In this document: piece after piece, positions 1-12,600 of the stretch
Layout: every line of letters begins with the position of its first letter
How positions within the stretch are numbered: the first letter of the stretch is position 1
Source: Megalonaias nervosa
Taxonomy: Eukaryota > Mollusca > Bivalvia > Unionida > Unionidae
Direction of reading: 5' to 3'
Assembly (NCBI GenBank): GCA_016617855.1
Contig: JAECUM010009768.1
Coordinates: 1 to 64,000 of the forward strand
Length of the DNA: 64,000 nt
Program-made: the position numbers and the translations under genes
Notes under the pieces: model-generated
What the model was told of the DNA's origin: nothing
Seen by the model: the letters and a program-made list of their open reading frames with translations, nothing else
The model's database searches: none

Positions 1-1840
1 GTGGTTGTCTGTGTGTATTTTGGCTACAGTATACAGCGCGTAATCACGTATGGCTGCTGTGCAGGAAGTGGAATACGTGACCTATTAAATTTTGCTTTGT
101 TTCCAATTCAGCCTCTCTGAAAAAAAATGCCGTATAACCTATGATAAGAACTTAACTTTAAGTTTATCTAGTGTGATCTTTTGGATAACATATGATACAT
201 TGTGATTTTGACACACTGGAAAGTTCAGTACTAAAAAGCAAATGCAGAGAGTAGATAAGAAAAAATAATTGTGTACTGAGCCCTCTCAGTGGTTCATGCA
301 AGTAAGAGTGATCTCTGAGATTAAAGAAATATGTTATCTCTTTTCAGGTCTGACCAAATATTTGGATCAAGTCGTAAGAGCTGGATTGTTTTGGATGCTC
401 CCCTTCAGATGATGGATAAAAGGCCACGATATGACCAACGTACCCGGCAAATGTCACTTTGATTAGTTCCCACTATCACATAGGGATATAATATCTCGAT
501 GGAATTGTTAAGGTGTTTACCGAAGCATAGACTCCATCGAGATTTATTTTGCAGGGCAATGTCTCGTAGTTCCTGCCGTTGAAACGCTTTTGATGTTGGC
601 TGTATATTACGGTTCTAGTGCAATCATTGTGGCTAATTTCAGTGAGCTCTTATCTAGCTCATCAGCTGTCGGAGTTCATGACACAATAAATCTGAACATA
701 GCACTTGTCATTGTTTCTTTAGTATGTACGCCGATACCCATTTGCCCATGCATATTGCAATTTTCCTGAAAAGTCACTGTGAGTGATCATTCTTGACTAA
801 CTCTGGACAAATATGTTTAAGCTACTCGGACTCAAGCTACCATTTGCCCTAAGTATTATTCATTGGTCAAACTTGCTGTGTAAAATTTGACAGTTTTGTT
901 TTTAGTTTTAAAAAGTTTTTAAAATTTAATTTATAATTCTGTTAAAAATAAATGTATTAATGTTTGGTTTCTGTAAAATAATTTTTCATGTGAAATAAAT
1001 TTCCAGATCAAAAAGATTTTGTAATGGAAGCAATAACGGCTTTGTAAATAGCATATAATCAAGGAATATATGGTAAATTTAGTTTGGGATCCTAAAAAGT
1101 CTGGTACAGAAAAGTGTATCTCCTGAACACCAACAGTGCACAATTTCGGACAGTAGTCGAACACATAAAAACATTCGACTACTATTAGCCACAAAACATT
1201 TGCCTGATAGGACTTTTAGGCCATGATCGGTATCCGTGAATGAAGTCAGTATATGATAGAGCATTTTCCTCCCTTTATTTGGTGGTGATCCATGCTTCGG
1301 GTTTACCCATTCTTTAACCTATGACAAGAACCTCATTTTAAGTTTGTCTAGGAAAATATTTTTATTAATATAGCAATTATTTTGATTTGTCTGGATACTG
1401 GAGACAGGAACGGCCTTAGCAAACGCGGGACCCGATTTGGATCATCTTGGCTGAGCCCGGATTTACGCACTGGGCCCCGTGCAAACACGTCATTTGGAAA
1501 TAAACTTTTAAACAAGTTTTATACGATATTGAACTTAAAATTCTCTTTCATCACTCTAAAATTACTTTCTTTTTAGATATATTTTAAAAAATTACTAACG
1601 TGGTCCAATCGGCTTAAGGCCGACCCAGACTTGAGACTCTGGAAGTTCAATACTTAAATGCGAATGGAGAAAGCATATGGGGAACATTATCGTTTACCGA
1701 GTTCCGTTTCTATTTTCGACGCGAGGAAGGTACAGGTTGAACCAAAGGAGGGAACACTATATTCCTAAAGCAGAAATATATTCATGTGACATGTAAAATT
1801 AATGGTAATTGAGTGTCGGCGGAGTATAAGTCTTTGAAGG
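1..1840. other. host non-coding sequence, nothing recognised
   Basis: AT-rich sequence with no open frame that resembles a known protein. The short open frames here have no recognisable motif and are broken by stops in every frame. No tRNA, repeat family or splice-bounded exon was recognised. Confidence 0.5.
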
Positions 1841-1844
1841 CTGA

Positions 1845-1892
1845 GTATGTATGTATGTATGTATGTATGTATGTATGTATGTATGTATGTAT
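1845..1892. repeat. (TATG)n microsatellite
   Basis: About twelve uninterrupted copies of a four-base unit. Confidence 0.95.
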
Positions 1893-1960
1893 CAGGCTTA
1901 ACAGTACATCAGCAAAATACTGGCTATAAGTTGAAGCATCTTCAAAATTACTTACAATAC

Positions 1961-1987
1961 AAAAAAAAAAAAAAAAAAAAAAAAAAA
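1961..1987. repeat. A27 homopolymer
   Basis: An uninterrupted run of 27 A. It may be the tail of a retroposed sequence, but no element was recognised upstream. Confidence 0.9.
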
Positions 1988-2261
1988 CAGGCAAATACTG
2001 ACAAGATCATTAAAATACAAAGTTAAGTTTTTTGTTATATAAACAGCACACTTTGCAACGTCAGTATAACTTCATGGCTGGAACGTCCTTGCGGGACGCA
2101 TCCCACGGTAAAATGGTTGCCCCAATAATCGTCTCTCACAACATGTCGTAGAGCGTACTAGACCTGTTCTACATCCCAGAACCGCAGCGGGGCAAGGATG
2201 TGTAATTTGAAGACTGAAACTCCGATTCCAAATGAAACTCGTGAGCCGAAGAGCATAATGA

Positions 2262-3110
2262 AGAACAATTGCTCCAAATATAATTCTAGTAGTGGCGCCA
2301 ATTATGTTAACTTGCATGCAAAATCCCTGTTTGATGTGACGTTTCGAAAGTCGGGGGAAATAATACAATAGACAAAACCACATCACTCCCGGTAAGATCC
2401 GGTTATAGAGTCTAGCTCTAGTGTAAGGTACCTGCGATTCATAAAGACGCAAAATGAAAGTTTATTCAGAAACTAAGTACGTTCTGTGAGAAGAAAAAGC
2501 ACATTTTTTTTCAGAAAACGGAAAATCAATACGGCATCATACGACGAACATGTGGGTACAGTTAAGAACGAGGTGTATTGGAATCTCAAAGGATGGATAA
2601 TTATTTCTTGCTTGTCATCGATTTGACAGCACAAACTTTTGTTCTGGAACTGGATCGTGATGGTAAATTATGTCTATTACATCATTTACACCCGGGAAAA
2701 CGTTCGGACCAAATTATGATTATGGTAGTGGCGCCAATAATGTTAACTTGCATGCAGAAATCCGTTTTTGATGTGACATTTTCGAAAGTCAGGAAAACTA
2801 ATACAATAGACAAAACTACATTATTCCAAGGAAGGCGCGGTTATTGTTTCAAGTTCTAATGTTGGGCACTTGCGATTCAAAATGAAAATTTATTCTGAAA
2901 CTAAGTACTTCTATGAGAAGAAAATGGCCATCTTTTCTGAAAACGGAAAATCAATATGGCGGTATATGGTGTACTGGAATCCCAAGAGCATGGATAATTA
3001 CTTCTTTTTCTCATTGATTTGACAGGACAGAGTTTTGTTCTGTAATTGGATGGTAGTGGGATATTATCTATTTCATCATTTACACCTGGGAATATGTTAG
3101 CGTCAAATAT
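2262..3110. repeat. two-copy tandem duplication, unit about 436 bp
   Basis: The first unit (from about 2262) and the second (from about 2700) share long collinear blocks. Examples are the GTGGCGCCAAT block at 2292 and again near 2728, the ACAATAGACAAAAC block, and the GAAAACGGAAAATCAATA block. The copies have diverged by small indels. Open frames in either copy are not conserved between copies, so I read this as non-coding. Confidence 0.8.
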
Positions 3111-4200
3111 ATATTTCTCTGAATTAGTAACAATAAACATTAAACAAAAAAACACGCACAAAAACAAAAGTACGGGATATCGTAGCAGCCTTGAGAAAGA
3201 ATACTGCAGTAATTGTGTCAGCCCATTATTTAAACTTGTTTTTTATACGTGCACAAATGTACATTCTTATGTATATCTGCAGACACAAGTTGCTGGGGGT
3301 GGGGTGGGGGGTCTCTCTTCGTTTCGTGTGATTTGCAAATGTATTGATATTTGCATGATGTTTAAATTTAAAACATCTTATGATCGAGGGCAAAAGCAAA
3401 TTTGCAAATAGCATGAATTGCAGCTGGTACTTCTTGTTATTACCGTGTTAACTCATGCCCACTGAACTCAATTGCTGAATGTGCGTTCGCTCGTTCGTTC
3501 GATGGAGGGAAAGAAAGACAGGCGTTGGGTGGAGGGTGTATCCTGTGCAAGTACAAGTAATTATGGGATACGTTGTTTTATTTAATTATAATCCTCATAT
3601 TTCATAGAACCTACAATTGTTGAAGTTTGTTACGTGTTGTGGAGGAAGTATGGTAAGACAGTTAACCATGTCAAACGGTATGTTCTGCCTTTGATCAGTA
3701 TGTTCATCAGATTTGTGAAATGTGAGTCAACATTTCACATCGATGGACCTACTTACGCTTACTATTAAATCAAATGACAGAAACAGAATTATTAGTATTT
3801 ATATATTTCTCTAGTGGATAAACAAACTAATCTATTCCAACTTTCACGTTTTTAATCAGTCGATTTCGATTGAGAAATGTGGATCTGGTATTGATTTTCT
3901 ATAAACTATGTCTGAAGTAGAATTGATCTACGTCCTATAAAATGCTGAATTCTTTGGCATACATATATGTTTCAAGTAATATCCATCTTAATAAATGTTG
4001 TTTGCAGCAATTTAGTAAATGCAAAAATTTAGAAGCTATCTGAGGAATGTAGACTCGAATAAAAAGGCGTACCATCCCTGAACAGTTAAGCGTGATACTC
4101 CATAGAAACACAATGATACGAAATTAATCTCTTCCATTACAGAGGAAGGTTTCCATGTTTGATAATGGTTATAATGGGTGTCAATCAATGGGCGAATACA
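3111..4200. other. host non-coding sequence
   Basis: No recognisable coding or RNA feature. There is a short GTTCGCTC-like repeat near 3485 and a G-rich patch near 3297-3310. Confidence 0.4.
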
Positions 4201-4205
4201 GATTT

Positions 4206-4395
4206 TTTCAGCACATGATCGGCTATACATGGCGGTCACTATAATTTATGGAGAAAGAAACCAAGAAGAACGGGAAGCTACTCGCAAGCTTTCTCACATA
4301 CCCACGTTGGTCGAGCCCAGACTCGAACCCATGCGAACAGAGGTGAGTCGTAAATGATCTGTTAAGGAGAGGGCCTTGGACCACTCGGAAACCTT
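4206..4395 (-). repeat. SINE family B copy (tRNA-headed)
   Basis: Read on the minus strand this runs from a degenerate tRNA-like head (ACCGAGTGG-type box A near 4380; AGTCTGGGCTCG near 4310) into the body found elsewhere in the window: CTTTCTCACATACCCAC, then GCTATACATGGCGG. Related copies lie at 12427, 43680, 56870 and 63237. The poly(CAA)-type tail of other copies is missing here. Confidence 0.6.
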
Positions 4396-4399
4396 AAGT

Positions 4400-5345
4400 C
4401 TCTGGAAGACAGTTTCAATGTCCCGCCAGAGGAGACTTCGAACGACGGGTAGCATTAGCGGCAATAGAAAATATGCCATGACGCTCTTAGCCTTCATCCA
4501 TTTGTCTTCCACAGATACAAGTTATTTCATCAAAACGATAGCACTATTCATTTATGCAGTTACATGTCTTTCGGAGCAGGATGAAATAACTTTGACTTAC
4601 ATGTGTGTATCATTCCCCATTTTTCATCAGGAAGACCTTATTAGTGGAACAGATATATTGAAATATGTTAACTTGTTATATTTTTTGGTGATTCAGCAAG
4701 GCATATTTCTTTAGAAAATGTCAGTTTTTCTCTCAAACTGGATAGAGATAAAGACTGCGCTGTCTGCCATTATGATCAAAGGTACGTGGTTAATAATTTA
4801 AATTGATTACATAACCGTAAACGTCGTCGAACAATACTTTTCCTAGATTAACTTACAACCTTAACGCATCCTGTTTGCTGATTATCTTTGGAATATTATT
4901 TGTTAAGTTTCTGTTATTTCCCACGTTCTGCAAATAATCGTATCTTCGTGTTATAAACTTCTGGTCGACGTCAGATTTTGTCTCCTTAACTGCAATTTAT
5001 ATTATCTTACAAAACTGTGAACGTCCAATTGTTATCAGATTTTTATGGATATGGTTCGATGAACTTTGAATATTTGCATTTACATCAAGGAAACGCTGTC
5101 AATCATATCGTCTGCTATATCGACCTACTTGTACCTCTGGCAATGACCTGAATGTCAACACGTTACGTCAAACCATCTTGTCCAAAAGTGGTCATGCTAG
5201 ATGACATACAATTGTAAATTCAAAGAACTACACATAACGTCGCGGAATAAATAATTGCCATAATATTTAACTTCTGATATGTTTTCTACTACTACTACTA
5301 CTACTAATAATAATAATAATAATAATACAATAAAAGACTGTTAGC
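4400..5345. other. host non-coding sequence with short triplet repeats
   Basis: No protein-like frame was recognised. An (ACT)n(AAT)n microsatellite occupies about 5289-5328. Confidence 0.4.
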
Positions 5346-5639
5346 ATATAGCCACGTTCCAGGCCATTGGCACATTAGCACATTCGAGACTGCAGACACA
5401 TCAACACGTTCAATATTGGAATTTATTTGGAACATCACTGTAATTCAATTAGAATTTAATACACTAAGACTTATAATAGAATGTTTACGCTTAGTTGGGA
5501 TTTAATTCACCATACTGTAAGTTCATTTTAAATTTTCACTATGTATTCTAGGAAAAAAGGACTGTTGAATTTTACAAGACTTATTGGTCGTCGCTCTTTT
5601 CTGTTACTTAGTTTAAGACCATAGAATCGTAACTATTGA

Positions 5640-5729
5640 AATTAAACCAGATGGAAATAGTTAAGAAGGCTTCAGCTTCAAAAAGAGACGCAAGAAAGAC
5701 AAATGCAACTAATGAAAGAGAAAAGAGAG

Positions 5730-5786
<57 letters not shown>

Positions 5787-6660
5787 CAAATGTAAAAGAA
5801 GAGATGGAAATATATGGAGAAAGGTCAAAAAGAAGAAAGTGAAATGTAATTTAGATTAAAAGAATTAGAACTGGCAAGTGGAAACACTCTACCCTTTTTC
5901 ATACAAGACCAGGTTTTGGCGTTACCGGATATATTAGGTTAGTACTCCCTTTTAAAGAATATGAAGTAGATCAATATTTTCTTAATTCTGAGAAAATTGC
6001 AGAAAATTTGAAATGAACAAGAAAACATTGGACTCTGTTATTATAAAGTGTAATTTTTCCTAAAGCTAGTGAAATCTATACATCATGGTCAGTAAAACAA
6101 ACTTATAATTACGATATATATTTTTGAAATGTATCTTGAAGTGTTATTAGATTGTACCTGGGGTATATCGACAAAGGATTAGGAACTGTGAAAAAGAAAC
6201 TGGACAGGCCCTATGTCCAACTTGGAAGGGAAAAAGAACAACTGTTTAAATTGTTGGTGAGCAGCCAAGAAAGTTGGTAAAATTACGATAACCTCAGAGA
6301 GCTCACATCAGTTGAAGAGTTCAATAATTGCCTCCATAGTGACGTCAAGACCTACCTTGATCAGTGAATGGTCACACTTTGAAAAACGCTGCTCGTGTAG
6401 TTGACAATTATTCTTTGACTCACGAAGTTTCATTTGTAATAAGTCTTCATCTCAGCAGTTTTCTTTTTGCTAAAAATCCATCTCAGTCTCAGACGAGTAC
6501 TTCCACATCTCAACCTCGCACAACTTTTAGGACTCAAAATTTATGATAAGGTTGATCAGAAATCCTTATCTCTTGCAAGAAGAAAGGGCACGTTATTTCT
6601 GATTGCTACAGATTGAAAATTAAATAAGAGAATAAATGCAGAAGTATTACAAATGCTGTT
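5640..6660 (+). pseudogene. Ty3/Gypsy gag relic
   Basis: The order is: an N-terminal charged stretch expanded by a (GA)n microsatellite (a Glu-Arg repeat); capsid-like segments in alternating frames, including YRQRIRNCEKETGQ near 6166 and REKEQLF near 6228; a TLKNAARVVDNYSLTHEVSF segment at 6373-6435; and a zinc-knuckle-like CKKKGHVISDC near 6574. These are characteristic Ty3/Gypsy gag motifs. Frameshifts and stops separate them, so no functional product is expected. Confidence 0.8.
5734..5784. repeat. (GA)n microsatellite inside gag relic
   Basis: About 25 GA units, read in frame as alternating Glu and Arg. Expansion inside the charged N-terminal region of gag probably happened after the element died. 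Confidence 0.95.
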
Positions 6661-6719
6661 ATTTCTAAGAGGTCAACGTCACGGTCGTGTATGCAAAGTA
6701 GTGAATTTGTTAAAATCAG

Positions 6720-7040
6720 TCTGACATTATTATGAAGAGTTATGAACCATTTATGTCGAAAGGTTCTGTATCACTTGTTGGTGATTCTTTCAAGCTCATC
6801 CCTATTAAAATGTTAAAGAACACATGAGCTTCTCAGGGGATTCTTTTGTTATCAGATACTATGCCTTTATATGAGATCTCTGCTTCTAAAGTGTTCGTAT
6901 TCATGGACTATGGCGCAGTTCCACTTCACTACTTAAATTTGTCACCAGACTTAGTTTCAAAACCCAGTCTGAACAGTGACGTCCTTACCAATCGATTGTA
7001 TTCACTTATTAATGGCAATGACCAAGCTTAATCTACTTGT
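6720..7040 (+). pseudogene. Ty3/Gypsy aspartic protease relic
   Basis: The active-site region reads NT-stop-ASQ near 6820, where retroviral-type proteases have DTGAS. It is followed by LLLSDTMPL and, from about 6915, VPLHYLNLSPDLVSKP, a stretch typical of Gypsy proteases. The catalytic Asp and Gly are both lost, so this protease is dead. Confidence 0.7.
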
Positions 7041-7339
7041 AACCAACAACCATTGTTTGGATGAAAATTTTGATCATGTTCAAAAATCAAATCCCTGATA
7101 ATACCCAGCTTGTGTAGTTACTGTACCTATGCCAAAAAAAGAGCTCTTGAGATTGATGTTGATATGGAAATTATTCCTTTAGCATACACATTTATTGGTC
7201 ATTCATTTGATGGGGTCACGTTTGCTGCTAGTATTGATCAAATAAAATATACTGATTACAAAGATCCTAATTTTACTACTTATTCTCTTTATTCTAATCA
7301 GGGTAACAAAAGATAATCACTCGTTGTCGAATAGAACCA

Positions 7340-8048
7340 AGATCCTGAGATCTCCTGTTTGTTTCAGAGGACTCTTAGCGAAATCAAAGCCACACAGATA
7401 CCTATTTTTATTTTTGTGAAAAATGGGGTCCTTGTTAGAAAATGGAAACCACCTGAAGTACCCACTTTTCACGGGTGGTCAGTGAGCTGTCAAATTGTTG
7501 CTCATAAGTCGTACAGACAGGAAATTCTTGAAAAAAAGATCATGAAACTCTACTGTCTGGTCATTTAGGGGTCTTTCATTTATTGTGGTTTGCTGTTAGA
7601 GAATCAGTTCAAGAATCGTTAGGTTTTAGTCCTTTTGAACTAGGTTTTGGACATACTGTCCATGGACCATTTGAAGTTATTAATCCTTCTTGATTATGTT
7701 TCTGATTTCAAATATAAATTGTCAAAGGCTTGTGAAGTAACAAGAACTAATCTTCACTCTATTGAGTCAAAAATGAAAGAAATGGATGACAGAAATGTCA
7801 TGGTAAGGAGCTTTCAGCCCGGTGCTACAGTTCTGGCTCTCTTTGTCATACCTCAAAGTCCTCTTCTGGATAAGTATTATGGTCATTATACAGCTGAAAA
7901 GAAAGTAAACTACTTAAATTTTATCATTACCACTCCTGGGAGACGAGCACAGAAACAACTTTGTCATATACATATGTTAAAGACGTATGTTGATAGAGAT
8001 AGACATTATTCATTAGGTCATTTTAGTTGTACCTGTCCCACACAGTGA
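7340..8048 (+). pseudogene. Ty3/Gypsy integrase relic
   Basis: The first part (7359-7565) contains VRKWKPPEVP and YRQEIL, resembling the segment before the integrase zinc finger. The next part reads FAVRESVQESLGFSPFELGF (about 7588-7650). The region 7690-8046 holds VSDFKYKL, the basic-gap-GATVLAL block and LNFIITTPGRRAQKQLCHIHML, a known Gypsy integrase C-terminal pattern. The catalytic DDE core between the two parts is missing. Confidence 0.75.
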
Positions 8049-8050
8049 GG

Positions 8051-10780
8051 ATTTTAACGATATAATGTAATCAAACTGTAATGATTTTGGTTTAAGCAGT
8101 CTTAGGAATTCAGAAATATTGATTTGTCTGGACCAGAGACTTACATGTCGACAACCACAAGAAAATAACTATTATGTGAATATGAGCACCTGATTCCAGA
8201 CGTTCCAACACAAATAAAATCTACCAGTACGTTCAAATTGTATATTCTACACCTGAGAACAGCGTCTTACGGGATGCATGCTCTCAAGCAGGATGTTTGA
8301 AGAAAAAAAAAGAAATTCAGTATTTGCGGGAAAATGATTTCATAGAACCAAGTAAATGTAACCGGAGTTCCTCATGTATTCTACTGCCGGAACTGGATAA
8401 TACTTGCTGTCTCTTGACTCCATGGGATACACAGATTCGGTATGTATTGAAACATTGTGTGATTAGTTTGTGCGTATTTTATATTGTTAGTCGTAAATAT
8501 GTAATGAAATTAATTTGTATTATGTATAATTTAGCCAGGATGTTTTCAATTTATTCCAGGATTCCAATGTTTTCCCGTGCACTCGCTGCCAGTATTGAAA
8601 CAATCCTGACTACATGTCAGCTTATATTCTTATAAAGTGCATTTGCACATATCATTAATGTCTGGGATAATTTATAACCTCCTTTTATTTTTTACATTCC
8701 CTTCATGTTGAAAAGTTGTACATCTGTTTCCAATGCAAATAATAGTAATTGTGGTAACAGTTTTTGATATATGACCCTTGTAATTTGATACATTATGTAA
8801 ATCATACAAAAATGATTTGTTTAAATAGTCATCATCTGGGGAAAGAGTTTTGAAGACCAGTTTTACATGATAGGATTGTAAAGTGTCTTCACTTATCTTC
8901 TATTCTGAGAGAGAAATAGGCAATTGTATCCATTTTTCTCCATGATTAAGGTAATACTCATGTAAATTCATAATTTTTCGTCACCAGTGTGATGAAACAG
9001 TTCATCATCAATGTTGAATCTTTGAATAATTTATTGTGAAATAATTGCTATTTTGTCGTTTGAAATCGGGCGCCATTTTTTACTACTTTTTGTATTGGGT
9101 GCTCGGCTTTCCATCAGGAGGCGCTCAGTTTAATCTTTCCGAATTCTTCCATATTTAGCAGTATTCGTGAAAACTTTGTCATGAATTTCCGGAGTGTGTT
9201 CCCAAAACCTACAAATAGGGGTGAGATGAGTCGTTTTGGCAGTTGTGGTTCTACTGGACTCCACTAAAGGTCTTAAGACCAAGCAAACAGAACAGAAGTC
9301 TCTTTTTATAATTTCAAGCATCAATACAATAGCAAGGTAGACTAGTCACTACCGATACGTTAAATTTAGTACTCATAATGACTATAATGTTTCTCTGATG
9401 TTGTTTCAACGTTTATTTCCTAGTTATATCAGATAAAAATTCCCACAGAAGGATTTAGCTGACGACACTGTCACTGTGTCGTCATCAACACTGCCGTCTG
9501 CTATCATTTTGGAAATTTAGTATTCCTATTGGCATTATCGAATTTCCAACTCAATTACATGTATCATTTTGAAATCACAAAGTTCCATCCATTTTGTATA
9601 TACCCGACACAACGACACACATTGTTGCTACAAAACGACACACATTCTCGCATTCAACCCACGCGACACATTACTGACATCCGGTTCCAGACTGTATCGC
9701 TCAAAACGACAAACTGTTGTCTTGGCCAACAAATGCGACATACTATTAACATCCGGTTCCAGACTGTGCCTCTAACATATTTACCATTGGACTATAAAAA
9801 ACAAACCCTGGTCTGGTGCCGAAACTTGATTGGATGCACAAAATCATTACCACTTCGGTACGTCATATGAAAAAATTTTGAGAACTATTAACTTATTTTT
9901 CTCTGCAAGATTAGTTTGGGAATTGGGATTATCTGAGTGATTATGTGAATTAGGACAAATGGAACATTTATGCTGGTTTTCACATGCAATTTACCACTGA
10001 AACTATTGTTGTCATTTCAACATGCTTTATCAAACATTTGTTCTGCATATTTGCAAATATTATATTTCACCATGTTGAGCACTAAATTTTCTGAGAAAAC
10101 ACACACATGGCTGGAAGTCATATGATGAACTATGTTGAATATTTATATTTGTTTTGTTTTGTGCTTTTATCATCTAAAACGAACCTTTGTGGTGAATACA
10201 CCATTTCTTGACACTACAATACACTGGAGAGATCCAGTAACTGAAAAAGGCATGAGCTGTCCATCTATTCCATTTTATTTGACCTTGACCCGTGACACGT
10301 TACAATATATACTACTCCGCCATTTGCACTCTTTTTGGTTAGCGAGCGCTAAGCAATCTGATTGACTATTTGTCACATGACCTTCTCCTATAAATAGCAT
10401 CAAGTAAAAGTAATGATGAGCTTCACTGTTATCTTCTCAGCGTTAGGAGCAGACGGAAGTGCAGCATCGGATGACATATCGTACTTATTGTTAATGATTC
10501 AAGCTATGTTAGATAAACATAGTCAAGTTACAATGTTTAGTTTTTAATGAAGTTTGTTATGTTTGCTTGTCATTACGGGGGAATTCCAGAATTTATTTAT
10601 TATTTATATGGTGATGTCTGTTATCGTGTTGGATGATTTGATTTTACCTTTGGTGAATTATTACCGCGGTTATATTGTCTGATTGAAGGAGAGTGATCGT
10701 GACGGCCTAGACAATTCAGGGACACATACAAATTGTTCCTTCAGGAATTTGTATAAAATTATATTACTTCGGTAGCATTC
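8051..10780. other. host non-coding sequence, possibly including the 3' end of the Gypsy relic
   Basis: No protein-like frame was recognised. A CCTATAAATAGC TATA-like site at about 10386, followed by a compact GC-richer stretch, could be part of an LTR, but no matching second LTR was found. A short direct repeat CATCCGGTTCCAGACTGT occurs near 9678 and 9750. Confidence 0.35.
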
Positions 10781-10785
10781 AGACC

Positions 10786-10993
10786 GCTGCTGTGGCCTAG
10801 TGGTTAGAGCGTCCGCCTCGGATGCGGAAGGTCGTGGGTTCGATCCCCGGCCGAGTCAAACCAAAGACTTACAAAAATGGTACTAACAGCTGCCTCGTTA
10901 GGCGCTCGGCATTAAGAGGTTAGTGTTAGGACTGGTCGGCCTGGTGTCAGGTTACCTTCAGGACCTGAAGGTTAACACTTCACCTTCACCTAA
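10786..10993 (+). repeat. SINE family A copy 1 (tRNA-derived)
   Basis: A tRNA-like head at about 10789-10857 has box A TGGCCTAGTGG and box B GGTTCGATCCC, with an anticodon-like loop CTCGGAT closed by a CCGC/GCGG stem. It is followed by the family body: ACCAAAGACTTACAAAAATG, then TTAGTGTTAGGACTGGTCGG. The 3' half seen in other copies (GTGACTGGGTGGGACATG) is replaced here by a different tail, so this copy is 3'-truncated or rearranged. It is a retroposon, not a functional tRNA gene. Confidence 0.85.
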
Positions 10994-11020
10994 TTCACCG
11001 CCCCGACTTAAGCTCTTTTC

Positions 11021-11340
11021 TTGTACTTCCATAACTTAAATTCTAAATGGCACAAATCATTTCAAATATATTCTTTAATCCACTCAGAGAGAGTTGAAGA
11101 AGGTGCAATTAATCTTGAAGCTCCACTATACCTTCCCCCACGGGAGTCTATCACCTTTGTCTCCTGTGATTATCTGGTGTTAAATCTTAAATGTTTATGT
11201 CTATGTGACTGTGACTGACATTCAGTAACTGCGTGTTTATCTGTTCTTGTAACTAAGGTAATTTACAGATGCTTTCAATGTTTATCCCATACGGTCCTGT
11301 AGTAGTCTTTCTAACCAAAACTTAGGAGTACCCAAACATC
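11021..11340. other. host non-coding sequence
   Basis: No recognisable feature between the SINE copy and the following microsatellite. Confidence 0.4.
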
Positions 11341-11367
11341 TTGACATCTTGTAACTCGGATGCGGCG

Positions 11368-11412
<45 letters not shown>

Positions 11413-11429
11413 TATATATATATATATGT

Positions 11430-11491
<62 letters not shown>
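11368..11491. repeat. compound (TA)n(GA)n microsatellite
   Basis: Two TA tracts separated by short GT interruptions, followed by about 20 GA units. Confidence 0.95.
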
Positions 11492-11493
<2 letters not shown>

Positions 11494-11599
11494 TGTGAAA
11501 ATGTTTTTTCTTCACAACTAGCAGTCTTATTTTATACCTGGTCATTCAGTCACACATCACCAGCTCATGTATATCTATCATATCACCTGCAATGAAATT

Positions 11600-11770
11600 A
11601 ATTAAATTGATATTTCGTGCTTTATGTATTTTGTGCGACATATCCAAAGCCTTTGATGGATTGCGGCATAGGGGATTAGTACTTAAATTGAAAAGTTATA
11701 GAATGAGTGGAAATCAATTGGCATGGACGATTGATGATTAATTAGATAAAAGGACGGTGAACAGATTTTG
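11600..11770 (+). pseudogene. LINE reverse transcriptase fragment
   Basis: From 11631 the plus strand reads LCDISKAFDGLRHRGL, the RT palm motif (D-x-S-K-A-F-D) of non-LTR retrotransposons. It continues LKLKSYRMSGNQLAW before a stop. Only this short part of the RT domain is present. Confidence 0.7.
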
Positions 11771-11809
11771 TGTTTGATTCTGTATCGAACAGGTTATAGA
11801 CTAGTTGGG

Positions 11810-12140
11810 AGGTGTGTTCCGTTTTTAGTACTCTAAGGATAATCCAAGCAACTGTGTTTTGAACTGTTTGCAGTTTCTATAGTAGATACTGAGATGAACC
11901 AGATGGAAGTGGATTACAATAGTCCAGTCTTGAAAGAACTAAGGATTACACAGGTGTTTTAGTGCCATCAACCAAAAGAATATTGCAATTGGAGCTGATG
12001 CATCTCAGCAACAGATATGCAGCCTTACATATGCTCCTGACATGTTGGAGTAATGAGAGTGTACTGTCGAGAGTGACGCCCAGGTTTCGTACTGACTGTT
12101 TGAATTTAATGTTGGTACTGCTAATACTTATTGTTTGAGG
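11810..12140 (-). pseudogene. LINE reverse transcriptase fragment, opposite strand
   Basis: On the minus strand the sequence reads SVRNLGVTLDSTLSLLQHV, then about 170 bases further SRLDYCNPLPSG and LQTVQNTVAWIILR. These match the conserved C-terminal half of LINE RT proteins (LGV-x-hD-S-L, S-R-L-D-Y-C-N-x-L, hQ-x-VQN-x-AAR). A stop and frame changes interrupt it. Confidence 0.75.
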
Positions 12141-12426
12141 TCAAGGATGTGAACGAGAACGTCTTTGCATGATGATCAGACTGGCTTCAGTGTCATCATT
12201 CATCTGCAGTCATTTACGTGTCAGTATCAGACCAATTTCATTTTCTTAAGCCGAAAGTTTAAAATCACTGATTCCATTATTTGTATGCTATTCCTTTGTG
12301 TATCGCCTGCTCCACTTTTTATCCGAATCCTATTAAACAGTGTTCGTAATAATTATAGGTTTTGACAATCTCCTGCTTATTAAAATATCCCAATCAGAAG
12401 TGCGTCCATTTCACTAATATGGAGGG

Positions 12427-12600
12427 GGCTGCGGGTGACCGAGTGGCTTAAAGCACTCGTCTTGACCGATCACTGCCGTCTCAACTCCGTCTGCGTGGGT
12501 ACGACTAATGTGATTACTGGGTTCTTCAGCAGTTATACTGGCCGTCATGTATAGCCTATCGTGTGCAGAAAAAATGGCGTTAAACCCACAACAACAACGG
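12427..12600 (+). repeat. SINE family B copy
   Basis: A tRNA-like head (GGTGACCGAGTGGCTTAAAG, box A-like) is followed by a body with TACTGGCCGTCATGTATAGC and GCGTTAAACCCACAACAACAAC. This is the clearest plus-strand copy of the family, and it ends in a CAA-rich tail. Confidence 0.75.

Larger units (their letters stand above)
5350..8050 (+). mobile_element. decayed Ty3/Gypsy LTR retrotransposon
   Basis: Pieces of gag, aspartic protease and integrase lie in Ty3/Gypsy order on the plus strand, in shifting frames with many stops. The leader at 5350-5640 is repeated near 49.6 kb: both contain CCACRTTCCAGGCCATTGG and CGCTCTTTTCTGTTACTTAG blocks. Sequence then passes almost directly from an integrase N-terminal-like stretch (7340-7560) to the integrase C-terminal part (7580-8045). 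No reverse transcriptase or RNase H was found, so an internal deletion of the core pol region is inferred. No clear LTR pair was located. Confidence 0.8.

Noticed and set aside
10789..10857. tRNA gene with box A and box B
   Set aside because: The same head recurs at 44.9 kb, 50.5 kb and 51.8 kb with a common non-tRNA body, and stem pairing is imperfect. It is a SINE promoter.
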